64,000 nucleotides of DNA from Bolinopsis microptera. Lineage: Eukaryota > Ctenophora > Tentaculata > Lobata > Bolinopsidae. A model generated the notes under the pieces. It was not told where the DNA came from, searched no databases, and was given only the letters and a program-made list of their open reading frames with translations. How positions within the stretch are numbered: the first letter of the stretch is position 1; each line of letters begins with the position of its first letter. The translations under genes and the position numbers were made by a program. The stretch is taken from contig NC_087079.1 in NCBI RefSeq assembly GCF_026151205.1, forward strand, positions 6,978,169 through 7,042,168, written 5' to 3'. Shown one piece after another: positions 23,641 through 34,274 of this stretch.

Positions 23641-24629
23641 GTAGAGGCTCTTACGGGCATTGTCTGCTCGATACGCTAGGGACCCCAGATACACCTTACT
23701 AGACGTATTTTTGACCGTAGAATCGATTAAAAGTAGTTCTAAGATGATTGGACTGATTTTTTTTGGCTAAAATCGCAAAAACCGATTTTTGGGCCAAAAA
23801 TAAGCCAAAAAACCATGTTTTTTGATATTTTGAGCAAGTTAATTTTGTTGGCATGTCGGCAAAACTTGCATGGAGATAGCTAAAAGACAGCCACACAAGA
23901 TGGTATAAAAATAAAACAAATCCCTCTATTTTTTCTGGGGTAAAAATCCAAAAAAGGGGTAAAATTTTGATTTTTTTGCTTGAAGTTTGAAAATTTTTTG
24001 CAGTTGTATTAAATCAACCCAAAAATAGTCACATCGTGTTTGCCTAAATTTTTCCTTTCCGAGAAGTACCCACTTCATATACTTTATCGAAGTTTGAATA
24101 TTGTCACTCCGCAAGCGTTTTTGCCAAATTTTCGACGCGCACTACGCGCAAAAGCATTTAGTTGTTATCAATTGGCACCCGCGCGTTCATCATAAATTTC
24201 AAACAGCTATAACTCAGCGAGATTATGTCCGTTCTAGCTCATATTTTCACACCAAATAGAAAATAATGTGATCTTATTGCTGACAAAATATGAAAATAAT
24301 TACTCTATTTGCCTTTGTATCACGTTGCGACCCCCACGGTCGTTTCACTATGTGAAACTTTATCGTCCTGACGATACAGGGGGAGCCGCGCACTCCGTGC
24401 GCGGCGGGTCAAACAACGTATGACAAATTTGCCTTATATATATATTAGAGTAATAGACTGCCAAAGTTTAAAACGCGCATTGGTATAGCACGTGACTAAT
24501 AAGGCCAAATTTATACTTCTTAACATATTATCGATCCTTAGACATCATACGTACTATTGTGTCCAATTAGCGGTTAGGTCTCTAAACTCGTAGCAGAAAA
24601 CACGTCTTTTTGCCCGTAAGAGCCTCTAC
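23641..24629. mobile_element. 989-bp TA-flanked non-autonomous DNA transposon
   Basis: Perfect 19-bp terminal inverted repeats GTAGAGGCTCTTACGGGCA (23641-23659) and its complement (24611-24629) are flanked on both sides by TA (23639-23640 and 24630-24631). This is the pattern of Tc1/mariner-like insertions. No transposase frame is present. The interior contains a perfect hairpin GCCGCGCAC-TCC-GTGCGCGGC (about 24383-24403) and repeated CGATTTTTGG/CCAAAAATAAG-type inverted segments. GC-rich islands such as GACGCGCACTACGCGC contrast with the AT-rich background. Confidence 0.85.
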
Positions 24630-24639
24630 TATCATAAGT

Positions 24640-26335
24640 TGGGGGTCCCCCCCCCCTTTTTCTTTTTTTCTTTATTATGAAGAAACTAGGTCGGCATATT
24701 TTATAACAAGCAACAATATAAAGTATACATTAAAATTATTCATCTCTCAATCCAGGAGTCACAACAGCAACAATGTTAAATGTCATCGAAACTACTGAAA
24801 ATTATATCAATTTTATTAACCGGGAACGATATTAATGAAATTTAGATGAAAGAACTTTCTTAATAAGATGAAAGAACTTTGTCAATATATGATATAGACA
24901 GTTTAGATGTGAATTTGGAGCCGCAAGGCCAAGGGTTAGTTTCAAAATATTGAGTTTTTGAAAGGTTATTTTTATATAGGTTATAGGTTTATATAAGTTA
25001 TAAAGGTTATTTTTATGTGTATACTGTTTGAAACATTTTATTTAAAAAATTTGATAACTTTTAAAAAATTTAGATGAAAAACACTTTTTTTAAACGCAAA
25101 ATGTAACTAAAAATGAAACACGAGTCTGCCTCCAGAGACAAAGCAGTTCTAGTTAAAATGTTTATGAAGCGCTCGATTCTTTAAATTTTAAAACATATGG
25201 ACTTTTTTATTTAACGTACACTTAATATTTGATTGATCGACGATTTAAACTTTTTTAAATCGTTACTAGCTCTGCAAAGCAAGAATAATAGTTCGCGCGG
25301 CGCGTCAAAGGGTGAAGTCTTCCAATGCAGCACTTTAAATAGTGCTAGGTCAGTTGGGTGTCAGCTTAACTGGCAAGCCCCATTTTAGAATTAAAATTGT
25401 TTTTAGAATAGAAATTGAGAAAATTTTAATTCAGAATATTTGCTATTTATTCCGTGATGTGCCATAAACCATGCAAATTTTGAAGGCCAATAGTTTTAAC
25501 TTCATCTAACCAGGTGCTTAATTCGCGCCACTGCGGGCGCGATTGTTTCAAAATAAAGCAAAGCACATAGCTCATAGCCGCCGCAGCCGGGAGGCGGGCG
25601 CGCGCCACTGCAAGCGCAAGGGCTCTGGATAGAGCAAGTTCTAATCACGCGTTATATCACTATTTTTTCATTATTTTAGCTTTGATGTGATTTTAAATAC
25701 ATGTTTCACTTTCTCAGTATGCGATTTGGAGCTGAACCTAATAAGTATAGTAATAACCACTTCCCAGATCATGAATGATCAAAAAATTTTTGTTCGTTAA
25801 TAGTCGAAGTCCGAAATGCTCTTTGTAGTGGGCACCTACAAGTAAAACAACATTTTCTCAGTAAATAACAAAATTCAAATTTTATTGCCATTACAATGAA
25901 TAATGATATAGATATCATAATAAATATAAGTAGACATCCGATAATAAACGTGTTAGGTCCAGTACAACCCAAAATGTCGGCCGACTAACAAAATGAAGAA
26001 AGCTAGCATGTTCATTGCATAGTTTTTCAAACGAGCATACTTAAGCTGTACGGAAATAGCTTTAATTCTATGTCATATTAAAAACTTTACATCATTTTTG
26101 AGAAACAAAAATAAATTTTATCAAATTTAAATAATATACACTCTTATCTGTGTAATTTCAATTTTTACGAGGGTATATAACCTAATTGTTAAACAATCAC
26201 CATTTTTGAATTTATAGCTTTAAATGTGGTTCAAACATATATTCACTATATTAATATTTAACATTTAAATCCAGTACCTTACGAAACATATTTATGTTCG
26301 ACATAATTCCGACCGAAATGATTGAACGAAAATAT
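24640..26335. other. AT-rich region with G+C islands, no gene
   Basis: The stretch 25290-25640 contains GC-rich motifs (GCGCGGCGCGTC, GGCGGGCGCGCGCC) resembling those inside the element at 23641-24629, so it may be a related repeat; boundaries not found. No coding exon supported. Confidence 0.35.
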
Positions 26336-26351
26336 GGGAATTTTTTCCAAA

Positions 26352-26446
26352 AACCGCCACATTTCGTACCCCAAATTAAATCATGGTATTTGGGGATTTA
26401 ACACATTTCGTACCCCAAATTAAATCATAGTATTTGGGGATTTTTT
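26352..26446. repeat. 45-bp direct duplication
   Basis: Two adjacent copies of CACATTTCGTACCCCAAATT followed by AAATCAT(G/A)GTATTTGGGGATTT. Within each, TACCCCAAAT and ATTTGGGGA are inverted. Confidence 0.9.
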
Positions 26447-26669
26447 AATCTCCTTATTCTACAAAAATGAAACCTAATATTTGAGAAAATTAAATGCAAA
26501 GATCTTCTCTGATCAGCTGTTTCATCTTGCAAACAATTTCTCCGAAGCCTTTGAAAGTAAGCTTCAACTTAACTCATAATCCTCCAGAGTGTATTAGGAG
26601 ACCGACAGTGTTTGTTATATTTCACTACTCTCGAAATTTCACCGCCGTGGCCAATATTGTAGTGACAAA

Positions 26670-27000
26670 CAGTGGCGAAACTTTGCTTGTTGGCGCCCCC
26701 CGCTCAGTGACGAAAAGCGCCCCCCTAAAATTTTTTGTCCCTAATAAAAAAAAAAAAAAAAAAAAAAAAAAAGGTCGGGTACTTTTTTTTCTCGCCCCCC
26801 TACAGCTTTTTGCGCCCCCTGAAGCAAAAAAGGGTACCCCAAATATTTTTTTCGCGTCGGCCGAACGCTAAATTGGACAGGGAAATACACAAACAAGGCG
26901 TTTTTTCAGTGAAAGGGCCTAAAATTCAGGAAAATTGCGCCCCCCTTATACGGCGCCCCCCCGCACAGCGGGGTCTGCGGGGCCCTAAGTTACGCCACTG
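26670..27000. mobile_element. 331-bp hAT-type non-autonomous element
   Basis: Terminal inverted repeats CAGTGGCGAAACTT (26670-26683) and AAGTTACGCCACTG (26987-27000) match except at one base. An exact 8-bp target duplication GTGACAAA flanks the element (26662-26669, 27001-27008). CAGTGGCGTAA-type ends with 8-bp duplications are characteristic of hAT elements. The interior is rich in GCGCCCCCC motifs and carries a poly-A run of about 26 bases (from 26746). Not coding. It differs in sequence from the hAT MITE at 923-1071. Confidence 0.92.
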
Positions 27001-27280
27001 GTGACAAAGCTTGCTTATTTTTAATAAGCAATTTAAAATCGAATACTAGTGTTTATTAATTGTTTGATAAACCATATTTATAACTTACTATATTGATAAG
27101 TTTAGAGTAAATCGATAAAGTCATAATTAAGGAAAATACTTTAAAAAATGATTTGGGGAAAAAAATGACCTATCCCCCGAAAATATGGTGTTTTTTTGAA
27201 AAACCACAGACTTTTGTACCATTCAAATATGTCTCATAAGGTAATTAATCTGTTTTTGCAATTGGCAATATTTGAGATTA

Positions 27281-27600
27281 TTAAGCTGTAGCACCCCCTA
27301 AAAATGTGAGTGCTGCACTGATAGATATTGCGATTGAGAGGACAATCACAGAAACAGTGATTACTCCAGAGCTGTTTCTATGATTGCAGTATTCGGTGTA
27401 ACAAAACCACGTGGAGCACAGGTTCATGTCAGGGTGTGTAAGCACCAGGTCATCACAATAACCATAAGGATCTTCACCTGCATTTCCACAAGTCTTTGTG
27501 AGGATGGTCTTTCCTTTTTGTGTGTATAGTAGAGTAATACACGAGTCTCCTTGAGTACAGTTTGTTGTCTCGTCACATACTGCACACTTTCCAGCACAAT
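27281..27600 (-). CDS. Ly6/uPAR-like GPI-type surface protein, exon 2
   Basis: With exon 1 at 28359-28452 this encodes a predicted 137-residue protein. The acceptor is TCATCCACTTCAG (ending 27601); the joined codon G+AT gives Asp32. The domain carries twelve cysteines overall (20, 23, 33, 37, 40, 46, 52, 69, 80, 93, 98, 103) and closes with CSTWFCYTEYCN, the C-x4-C-N signature ending Ly6/three-finger domains. Residues 111-137 form a hydrophobic tail without a cytoplasmic segment, preceded by NSSG, the usual form of a GPI-anchor signal. Sequons lie at NCT45 and NSS107. An AATAAA on the minus strand (27057-27052) could be the poly-A signal. The family's members are small secreted or GPI-anchored proteins with diverse binding roles; the ligand here is unknown. 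Confidence 0.85.
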
Positions 27601-28358
27601 CTGAAGTGGATGACAGTAATTGTAATCTTATTATATATAAAGCGAGACAATATATAATAATATGGATGGATCCGTAGCATTTTACTGACACCACTGCATC
27701 AACTTTAACGCAACTTTCCGCAAAAACCGTAAAAGATATACAACTGAAACTTTTTTGACTGACTAGGTCAAACGCTTTAATGGCCTCCAAATCAGCATGA
27801 AAAAATAAAAATTGTCCAAGAAATAGGAGTTTCAGACCCCATGGTGTCAAAAACGCAAATTGAATAGGTAATAATTATTTTAGTCTCTTTAGTCTTAACA
27901 CCATTTTAGGGTTATACGAGTTCCTGCCAGTAGTAATAAACAGGCAATATCAGGTAATTAATCATATTTGTTTGATAATAATAATAAATTAATGTTATTT
28001 GATTGTTGTTTGATTGTAAATCATAAATTTGAATATAAAAAAATATTTCTGCCATCCTGCAGCAAATATGGCTCCAAAATATAGCAACCTGTAGTTCTAA
28101 GCAATCTGCAGTATTGAAGCAATTTTTATTAAGTCTTAAATACCCTTGTACAATCTCATAAATTTTTAACTAAATTGTCCTTCTTTGCTTACTGCAGTAC
28201 TCAATAAAGTAATTATCACTTTTGTATCCTTGGTTGTTATTGCAACATTTTTCAAATGCTGCCCCACCCCCCCCCACTTAATGGCCACTTAATTTCATCA
28301 TGTTAAATAGGTTGTTGAAGCTGTGTAACGCGATTGTCATTAATTGAAAACAACAAAC

Positions 28359-28452
28359 CTTTAAAATAGCTGAGGTTAGAAGAACACTGATAGCAAGACA
28401 ATGATCTAACTTGTGTGATAGTACTCATAAGCAACAATATCAACATTTTCAT
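28359..28452 (-). CDS. Ly6/uPAR-like GPI-type surface protein, exon 1 (signal peptide)
   Basis: ATG at 28452 starts MKMLILLLMSTITQVRSLSC, a classic signal peptide with probable cleavage near residue 17. Next comes the Ly6 N-terminal motif LSCYQCSSN. The frame ends at AAAG|GTTTGT (donor 28358) after 31 codons plus one base. Exon 2 at 27281-27600 supplies the remaining two bases, leaving an intron of 758 bp. A signal-peptide exon separated from the domain exon just after the first cysteines is typical of Ly6 genes. An in-frame upstream extension exists, but this ATG is preferred because it places the hydrophobic segment at the N terminus. The gene lies between a hAT element and a decayed LINE. 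Confidence 0.82.
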
Positions 28453-28529
28453 CTCTGTAACCTGATCATATATTGCATAATTAATGATCTTTTGTTGCAA
28501 ATTAATGAAAACTACACGTGGTAACACAA

Positions 28530-28612
28530 CCGCTAAATCTCTAAACTGCACAAATAATTTGAACAAGCTGTGTCCTGAGTGGATCCACAGTATTAAAGAC
28601 ATGTTGCAATTT
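28530..28612. repeat. Dispersed repeat, copy 1
   Basis: AAATCTCTAAACTGCACAAA through GGATCCACAGTATTAAAGACATG is clearly similar to 31003-31072 (AAATCTCTAAACTATGAGCA ...). It lies just upstream of the Ly6 start. Confidence 0.75.
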
Positions 28613-28619
28613 AGCGGCT

Positions 28620-29255
28620 CATACATAAATAATAAATATACCCCACACATATGGTATAACTGTCTGGGGAGGGGCATCTAACAAAAAACTTGAACCTCTG
28701 TTCAAAGCACAGAAAATGTGTGCCCGCATAATGTTTGGAGATAAAGAAGCATACTTGGATAAATTTAAAACTAGTGCACGATGCAGACCCTATGGGGAGC
28801 AAATCCTGGGCAACGAATTCTACAGAGCATACAAAACCCCTCTTCAACACTCATGAAATCATGAATGTGCATAATCTGTACTTCTACCATTGTATTAATG
28901 ACATCTTCAAGGTCTTGAAATATAGAACCCCTATATCACTATAATCCCTCTTTGAAACATCTGGCAGACTTGGCAAAGAGACAGTCATTCTCACACCTAA
29001 ACCATCAGACAGCTACATATACAGAGCAGGGACAATATGGAATACAGTACGACAAAATCTCATGCTAACTACATTCACCTGTTATAAGCCCAATCACCTC
29101 AAATCATCCATAAGAATCACCATCACTCATACTCAAAAGGAAGGAGAACCAAATGACTGGAACTTAGCCCTAAACAGCATTCGACAACATTCAAAAACTT
29201 TAAAATTGACCTTGCCTAGATTACTTAAGCTTGAAAAAGCGGTAATATCTTAGCA
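28620..29255 (+). pseudogene. Decayed LINE 3' end, same family as the 12.9-14.7 kb LINE
   Basis: Pieces of the C-terminal LINE protein can be read in shifting frames: FKAQKMCARIMFGDKEAYLD, ARCRPYGEQIL, EHTKPLFNTHEIMNVHNLYF, YHCINDIFKVLKYRTPISL, then AGTIWNTVRQNLM. These align with the C-terminal third of the 601-aa LINE protein (for example TQKHCVRILFGDLDSYLDK, ARTRPYGMQKL, EHTKPIF). Frameshifts and stops interrupt it; RT catalytic motifs are absent. It is an old, inactive 5'-truncated copy of the same or a close family. Confidence 0.8.
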
Positions 29256-29259
29256 AAAT

Positions 29260-31590
29260 ATAACTTGCAGCAGCCCCATACCTTGTCATGAACATAATAT
29301 CGAAACTACCTCTGTGATCACATCTTTCTCTGGGTGCAAAATGAATATATATTTATAATATAGGTTTATTAGTTTTATATAAATTTAAAAGTTCTATAGA
29401 AATTTATTATAGAAGGATTAAATAAACCCTTTGTTTGTGTGTTTCGTGTTATGCATTTTTATACCTATTTTAGAAGAGATTTTTATAGAATGTTAGAAGT
29501 GCAGTAGAGTCAGTTTCAGACGAATTAAGCATAAATGACATCATTGCCTTGCCATGTCTGAAGTGGTTTGTAAATGGGCCATTGTTAGCCCCAAGCGTTT
29601 TGGTCCGTTATTCCCGCCACTCAGCACTGCCTACTGTAAAGTAGACATTTTTCTGAGACAATAGAGAAACTGACCTTGTCTCACTAAATTCAACCACTTT
29701 CCATAATAAAAATACTAACAAATAAAGTTTTTTAAATAATTATATACAACCACTAAAGAATATTTCCTCAAGTTTACTTCTAGTTAACTAATTCGTGGTT
29801 TAAGCTCTTATGTTATTTATGAAAGGAATGTAAAATAAAACTTATTGTTTCATTGAAAACTTATTGTTTCATTGATATCGTTTATTATTGTTTGTTGGGC
29901 CCCCATTCTAATAAATGCAATAGTTTACCTCAATACCTAAGTAAAGGCTTATGTCCAGTGGACATTGTCCACCTATTGGAATACTGGGCTGACGTATGAT
30001 GGGGTCTCTCTGGCGCAGGAATTGAGCTTATAACTGAAATATGTTTTGGGCCAAGTTCAGATATATTCTCTCAGAGGACTAAGCCTTGTGGACGGCGACA
30101 TACCAAAGGTTGTGTGCCAAAGTGTGCAAGTCCCCGGGAGAATGCAACCCAGATCAAAGCATCCTCTCAGGAGAGCAGGAGGTTGGTTATGTAAAGTGAC
30201 AACACATAATCCCCTCCTATTGGGTATATCGGAGTGGGAACCTGTGAGTGATGGCCTTGAATCTTATTGATCAACTAGTGTAACCCGTAAAAAAACCACT
30301 CCCGTAACTCTTACTGTTTTCTTAATTAAGCCGCTTGGAAATTTCCCACACACACACAGATTTAAAAATCAATAGTTCCCACAGTCAGACAACGAATGAC
30401 ACACAGATTTACTGGGATGATTAGTATTGATAATGCCTTTTTTGGTGATTTGTACCAATCATACTGTATGATTAATCCACTGTGATTGTAACAATTGAAG
30501 TTTAAGCATAACGTAATGTGACGTCACAGAAATTCACAGCAGACATATGATGCAATGTACATGGTTTTATATTTTATAGTATACATGCTTTGCGCTTAGG
30601 ATGATATTTTAATGACAGGAGATTAGATAATAATAGATAATCTACAGGACAAACAATTTTTTCATGATTAAGCAAAACTGGGAGGCAAAGGAGCAAGATT
30701 TTTAGAATCGAAACGATAACCTGATACACACAACAAGAATTGCTCCAAAAATAGGGAAAGCTACCATATTGAGTGCTCTTAGGGACCAATTTACAGTGGC
30801 AAAAATATTATATTCAATTTATTGAACAATAGAAACGTGTCCTAATGCTGTAGAGCTCGGCAAGATGGCCCCCACTCCAGATTTTACCGACTATGCAATG
30901 TTGCTGTGAAAGTAATGTGCACAATTCAAGAGTAGCCAAATTTGAGGACATTACAGGTGTTAACTAAATCTCCAAAATATAGTAAATCTCTAATTCTCTA
31001 AATCTCTAAACTATGAGCACAAACAATTTAAACAAACTGTGTCTTAAATGAATCCATAGTATTAAATGACAAGCTGTAATTATTTGAACTCACTCGCAGC
31101 AGCATCAGCGTTCAATTTACCATTATTTACTATTTTTACACAAATACACAAAACGACAATATCTACTGAAGACCAAAGAGACCAGTAAATGATCAAAATG
31201 GATTTGCTGCAATACGTTATTCTGTGCTCCAAATGTAGTGGATAATGATAAATACCCTGTCTCATGAGACAAGCCCTTAAAACCATGTCAAAGTTTAGGA
31301 AGTAACTTATAATTCGAATATCTTATTTAAATATCTACTTTCAAAGGTTAATGTTGTTGAAATGACAGATTATCAAGTGATGCAAGTTAGTGATACTCTA
31401 TGGACCACTTCCGATCATCAGGTTTATATAATTATTTTTGTTTATTTTTCTACTTTTTCTGTCAGCAATAATAAATTATGTCTGAAACTTTCACAGATAT
31501 CTACTGCAATATAAAATTATAGTTAATTAACTTCATTCTCCCACTAAGCTGTTGAATTGGCTCCAATATATTGTAATAAATTGCTTGTTT
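29260..31590. other. No gene recognised; second dispersed-repeat copy at 31003-31072
   Basis: The segment 31003-31072 repeats the 28530-28612 sequence. A region from 29940 to 30270 (CTTATGTCCAGTGGACATTG and onward) has the look of an old repeat 3' end but no identifiable motif. No coding exon supported. Confidence 0.4.
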
Positions 31591-31593
31591 CAG

Positions 31594-31674
31594 TCGTTGG
31601 TTGATGAGTTTGACGAACTGCAGCGAACACTGGATGCGGAGCTGGAAGGACTGGAGAATCTCAGCAGGATCGAG
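31594..31674 (+). CDS. Internal coding exon, acidic helix-forming peptide (plus-strand gene)
   Basis: The acceptor TTGCTTGTTTCAG (to 31593) and donor GAG|GTATGT (31675) enclose exactly 27 codons: SLVDEFDELQRTLDAELEGL, ENLSRIE. The heptad-like spacing of Leu residues and high Glu/Asp content suggest a coiled-coil helix. Both ends are in phase 0, which fits the phase-0 start of the exon at 47213-47367, whose first residues (EQDEE) continue the acidic character. Product not recognised. Exon status rests on strong splice sites and composition. Confidence 0.65.
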
Positions 31675-32542
31675 GTATGTACTTTTTCAGCATCTTCTGA
31701 ACTTTCATCTGCACAAAAACCAACAATATTCTTTAGAATGGCATGTTGGTTTCTGGGGAAGTAATAATATTTCATCCTATCAATAATCTCTTGAATACCA
31801 TGATACTGCATGTCTCAAAATATAATCGCACTTCGTGCTTTATAGTAAGCATTACACAATATAATTTATATTGCATAACACTGAGGTCTCAACCATCATG
31901 ACAAACCTCGCTGTGTATATTGATTCATTGAGTAATGAGAAGGTATACAATACACATAACATTAATACGCTGTGTAGTCACGTGACAGTGGTATAATATT
32001 TTCTACATATCCTGCAGTTCCTGGGCCAGCTCGGAATTGTGCTAGCCTGCTAGAATGAGAGATTGCTTACATTATCATGAGTGTAATAATAATGTTCTTC
32101 TGGAAGGAGCTGTCACACATGTAGTTTTTGAGATATTCAAGCGCTTTTATTCTTTTAACGGTACAGTCTCAGCGGTCTTTGACAAGATATTGTCATATTC
32201 AAGAAGCATTTTAACGAAGTTATTCCGTCATATCGAGTAGTGAGTAATTACAGCAAAAACGTTGATATTTTGAGTACTGAGCTCTTCAGTAGAATTTCAG
32301 AGTGAAATACTACGATGAGTAGTTCAGTACATTACTATTACTATGATGAGTAGCTCAGTACACTCTGTCATCAGACTGCTTGTCTAAAGATAAGCAGCTT
32401 CTTGGGAGGCAGATACGAGATATCTTACTTTATATACCCGCTCTGCTTCGTTCAGAAGGAGAAATACTGGGCTGTATTAAATTTTAATTAATTTTAAAGA
32501 CTAAAATGTAAATGGGAGTGACGCACGCAGGTATAATGATAT

Positions 32543-32793
32543 ATGAGATTAGATTGGAAGGAACAACTAATGAGCCTTTGTTGGCCAGTAGATCGTCTTA
32601 AACATTTTAATTTGGTGAACTTCCTTGTCATTTACAAGAACAGTACGGAACTGAGCGGTAACAATCTGCAGAACAATCCTCTCTTCAGAGCAATGCTCAC
32701 AGTGGCACTAGCATGGCATCAGATCTCATTAGCCTTTGTTCTACTTACTCGGTTCTCCATTACGGCACTAGATTCATTATATATTGAGGACAG
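32543..32793 (+). CDS. Possible alternative first coding exon
   Basis: An ATG at 32543 opens 83 codons plus two bases, ending GAGGACAG|GTAATT, again in phase 2. The translation begins MRLDWKEQLMSLCWPVDRLK and ends LDSLYIED. A later in-frame ATG (MLTVALAWHQISLAFVLL) would give a more hydrophobic, signal-like start. No recognisable domain. Supported only by open frame, donor and phase. Confidence 0.3.
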
Positions 32794-33649
32794 GTAATTT
32801 AATCGGAGAATAGCGGGAATGCGATCTGAACTCTTACCTTGGAAAGTATTATTAAGGAGCAGCGAGGACGGCGGGGTTTCATTTTTCATGATTGTAATCA
32901 TACTGATAAGGTATCATTTCATCACTCACTCATTTTCCTGGTCATTTTCCATATATTTAAGTCATTAGTCCCGATTGGGAGAACTATCCACATTAGTTAT
33001 TGCCAATATCACTTACACTTTCATTTTAAACGCTCTGTTTTTACCACAAACAGTGTTTAACTTGGAAATATTAACACGCTTTTCTCACCGTCTACTTACG
33101 TCTAGCCATGAAGTGCGACAGAAACTTAAACGAGCGTTAATAAATTGAGTTTTATCGTCAGTTTCCGGAACACACAATCCAATTTGCAGCAATGCAATGA
33201 ATTAATTAATTAATTGCAGAACAGGGCTACTTTGCAGAAGTTACCTGGTATAAAGCCTGTAAAACTGCGGGTGTAAATGGGGTTAATTTACTGGATAGTC
33301 ACACTTCACACTTCTCCTGCCTCAACAACACCTCATACTTTCTACAACATACTCTCTCAGCTGCTGCTCCTTACCAAGTGTGCTGTTCACCATCTTCAAT
33401 TAGCAACTACCTGGAGAATATTGGGGAATACCTCAACTATTACTACTGTTCTAGCGTATCAGCACTCAGTACTCAGTGCCCTACTAATCGGTACAGTGAA
33501 CCATCAGTACTCCACACAGTTACACCGTGTAATTAGATAATGACATAATAGACCTGATTTTAAGAATCATTATCTTTAGACTCTGTTCGTCTTCAAACCC
33601 GCGTCACTGTTACTAGTTTAGAGTTGATCTCACTGTGACAGGCTCACTG

Positions 33650-33722
33650 TGTCATAGTGGGCCTGGTTACCATGAAAACAGTGGGCCTGGTTACCATGAC
33701 AACAGTGGGCCTGGTTACCGGG
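33650..33722. repeat. About 25-bp GTGGGCCTGGTTACC repeat, three copies
   Basis: Three tandem copies of AGTGGGCCTGGTTACCATGA with small differences, in a region otherwise without recognised genes (32800-34270). Confidence 0.9.
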
Positions 33723-34274
33723 ATCTTATGGCATCACAAGAGTAATCACTCTTTCTCTAGTACAATCATACTGCACTTATTAAGGAAAAGAAGTTTTTTA
33801 TATTGTCCTGAAGTAGACAATTTCTCCGTGATGGTCGTTGAAGTCGTGACTAAGTGCTGATAGAAGTGTTCGTAATGTAATTTAAATTCATCCTCCAATT
33901 CAGCTTTCTTTAAAAAAGTGTAAAACCCCGGCTCCATCCCGTATAATATCCTATAGAATGTAACACACTGATACCAATTAACTGAGCGGTATCTGGTTAA
34001 TAGTCCCAGGGGGCGACAGTAAACATGATGTACAGTGTTATTACACCTCATAATTAAAGGTAATGTTTACTAAGTTTCCCGGAAGTATGCGGAGTGATAA
34101 TGGGCCCAATAACCGTGACGGGGCTGAACAAGACCCCCCTGGAGCAGAGAGGAGCAGTGTCCCTGTTACTTGTGGAGATATTGTGGAGAGGTGAAACAAT
34201 GAGTCGGAAATAATGTGTATGACAATTATTGTTATCATGGGTCTCGTTAAATGTACATAATATGGGACAGTATA

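Noticed and set aside
26494..27004. Open frames with poly-Lys at 26.5-27.0 kb
   Set aside because: They read through the poly-A run and C-rich interior of a hAT element.
29940..30270. Possible RTE-type LINE 3' end (CTTATGTCCAGTGGACATTG)
   Set aside because: Only a vague resemblance; no protein motif, tail or boundary could be shown.
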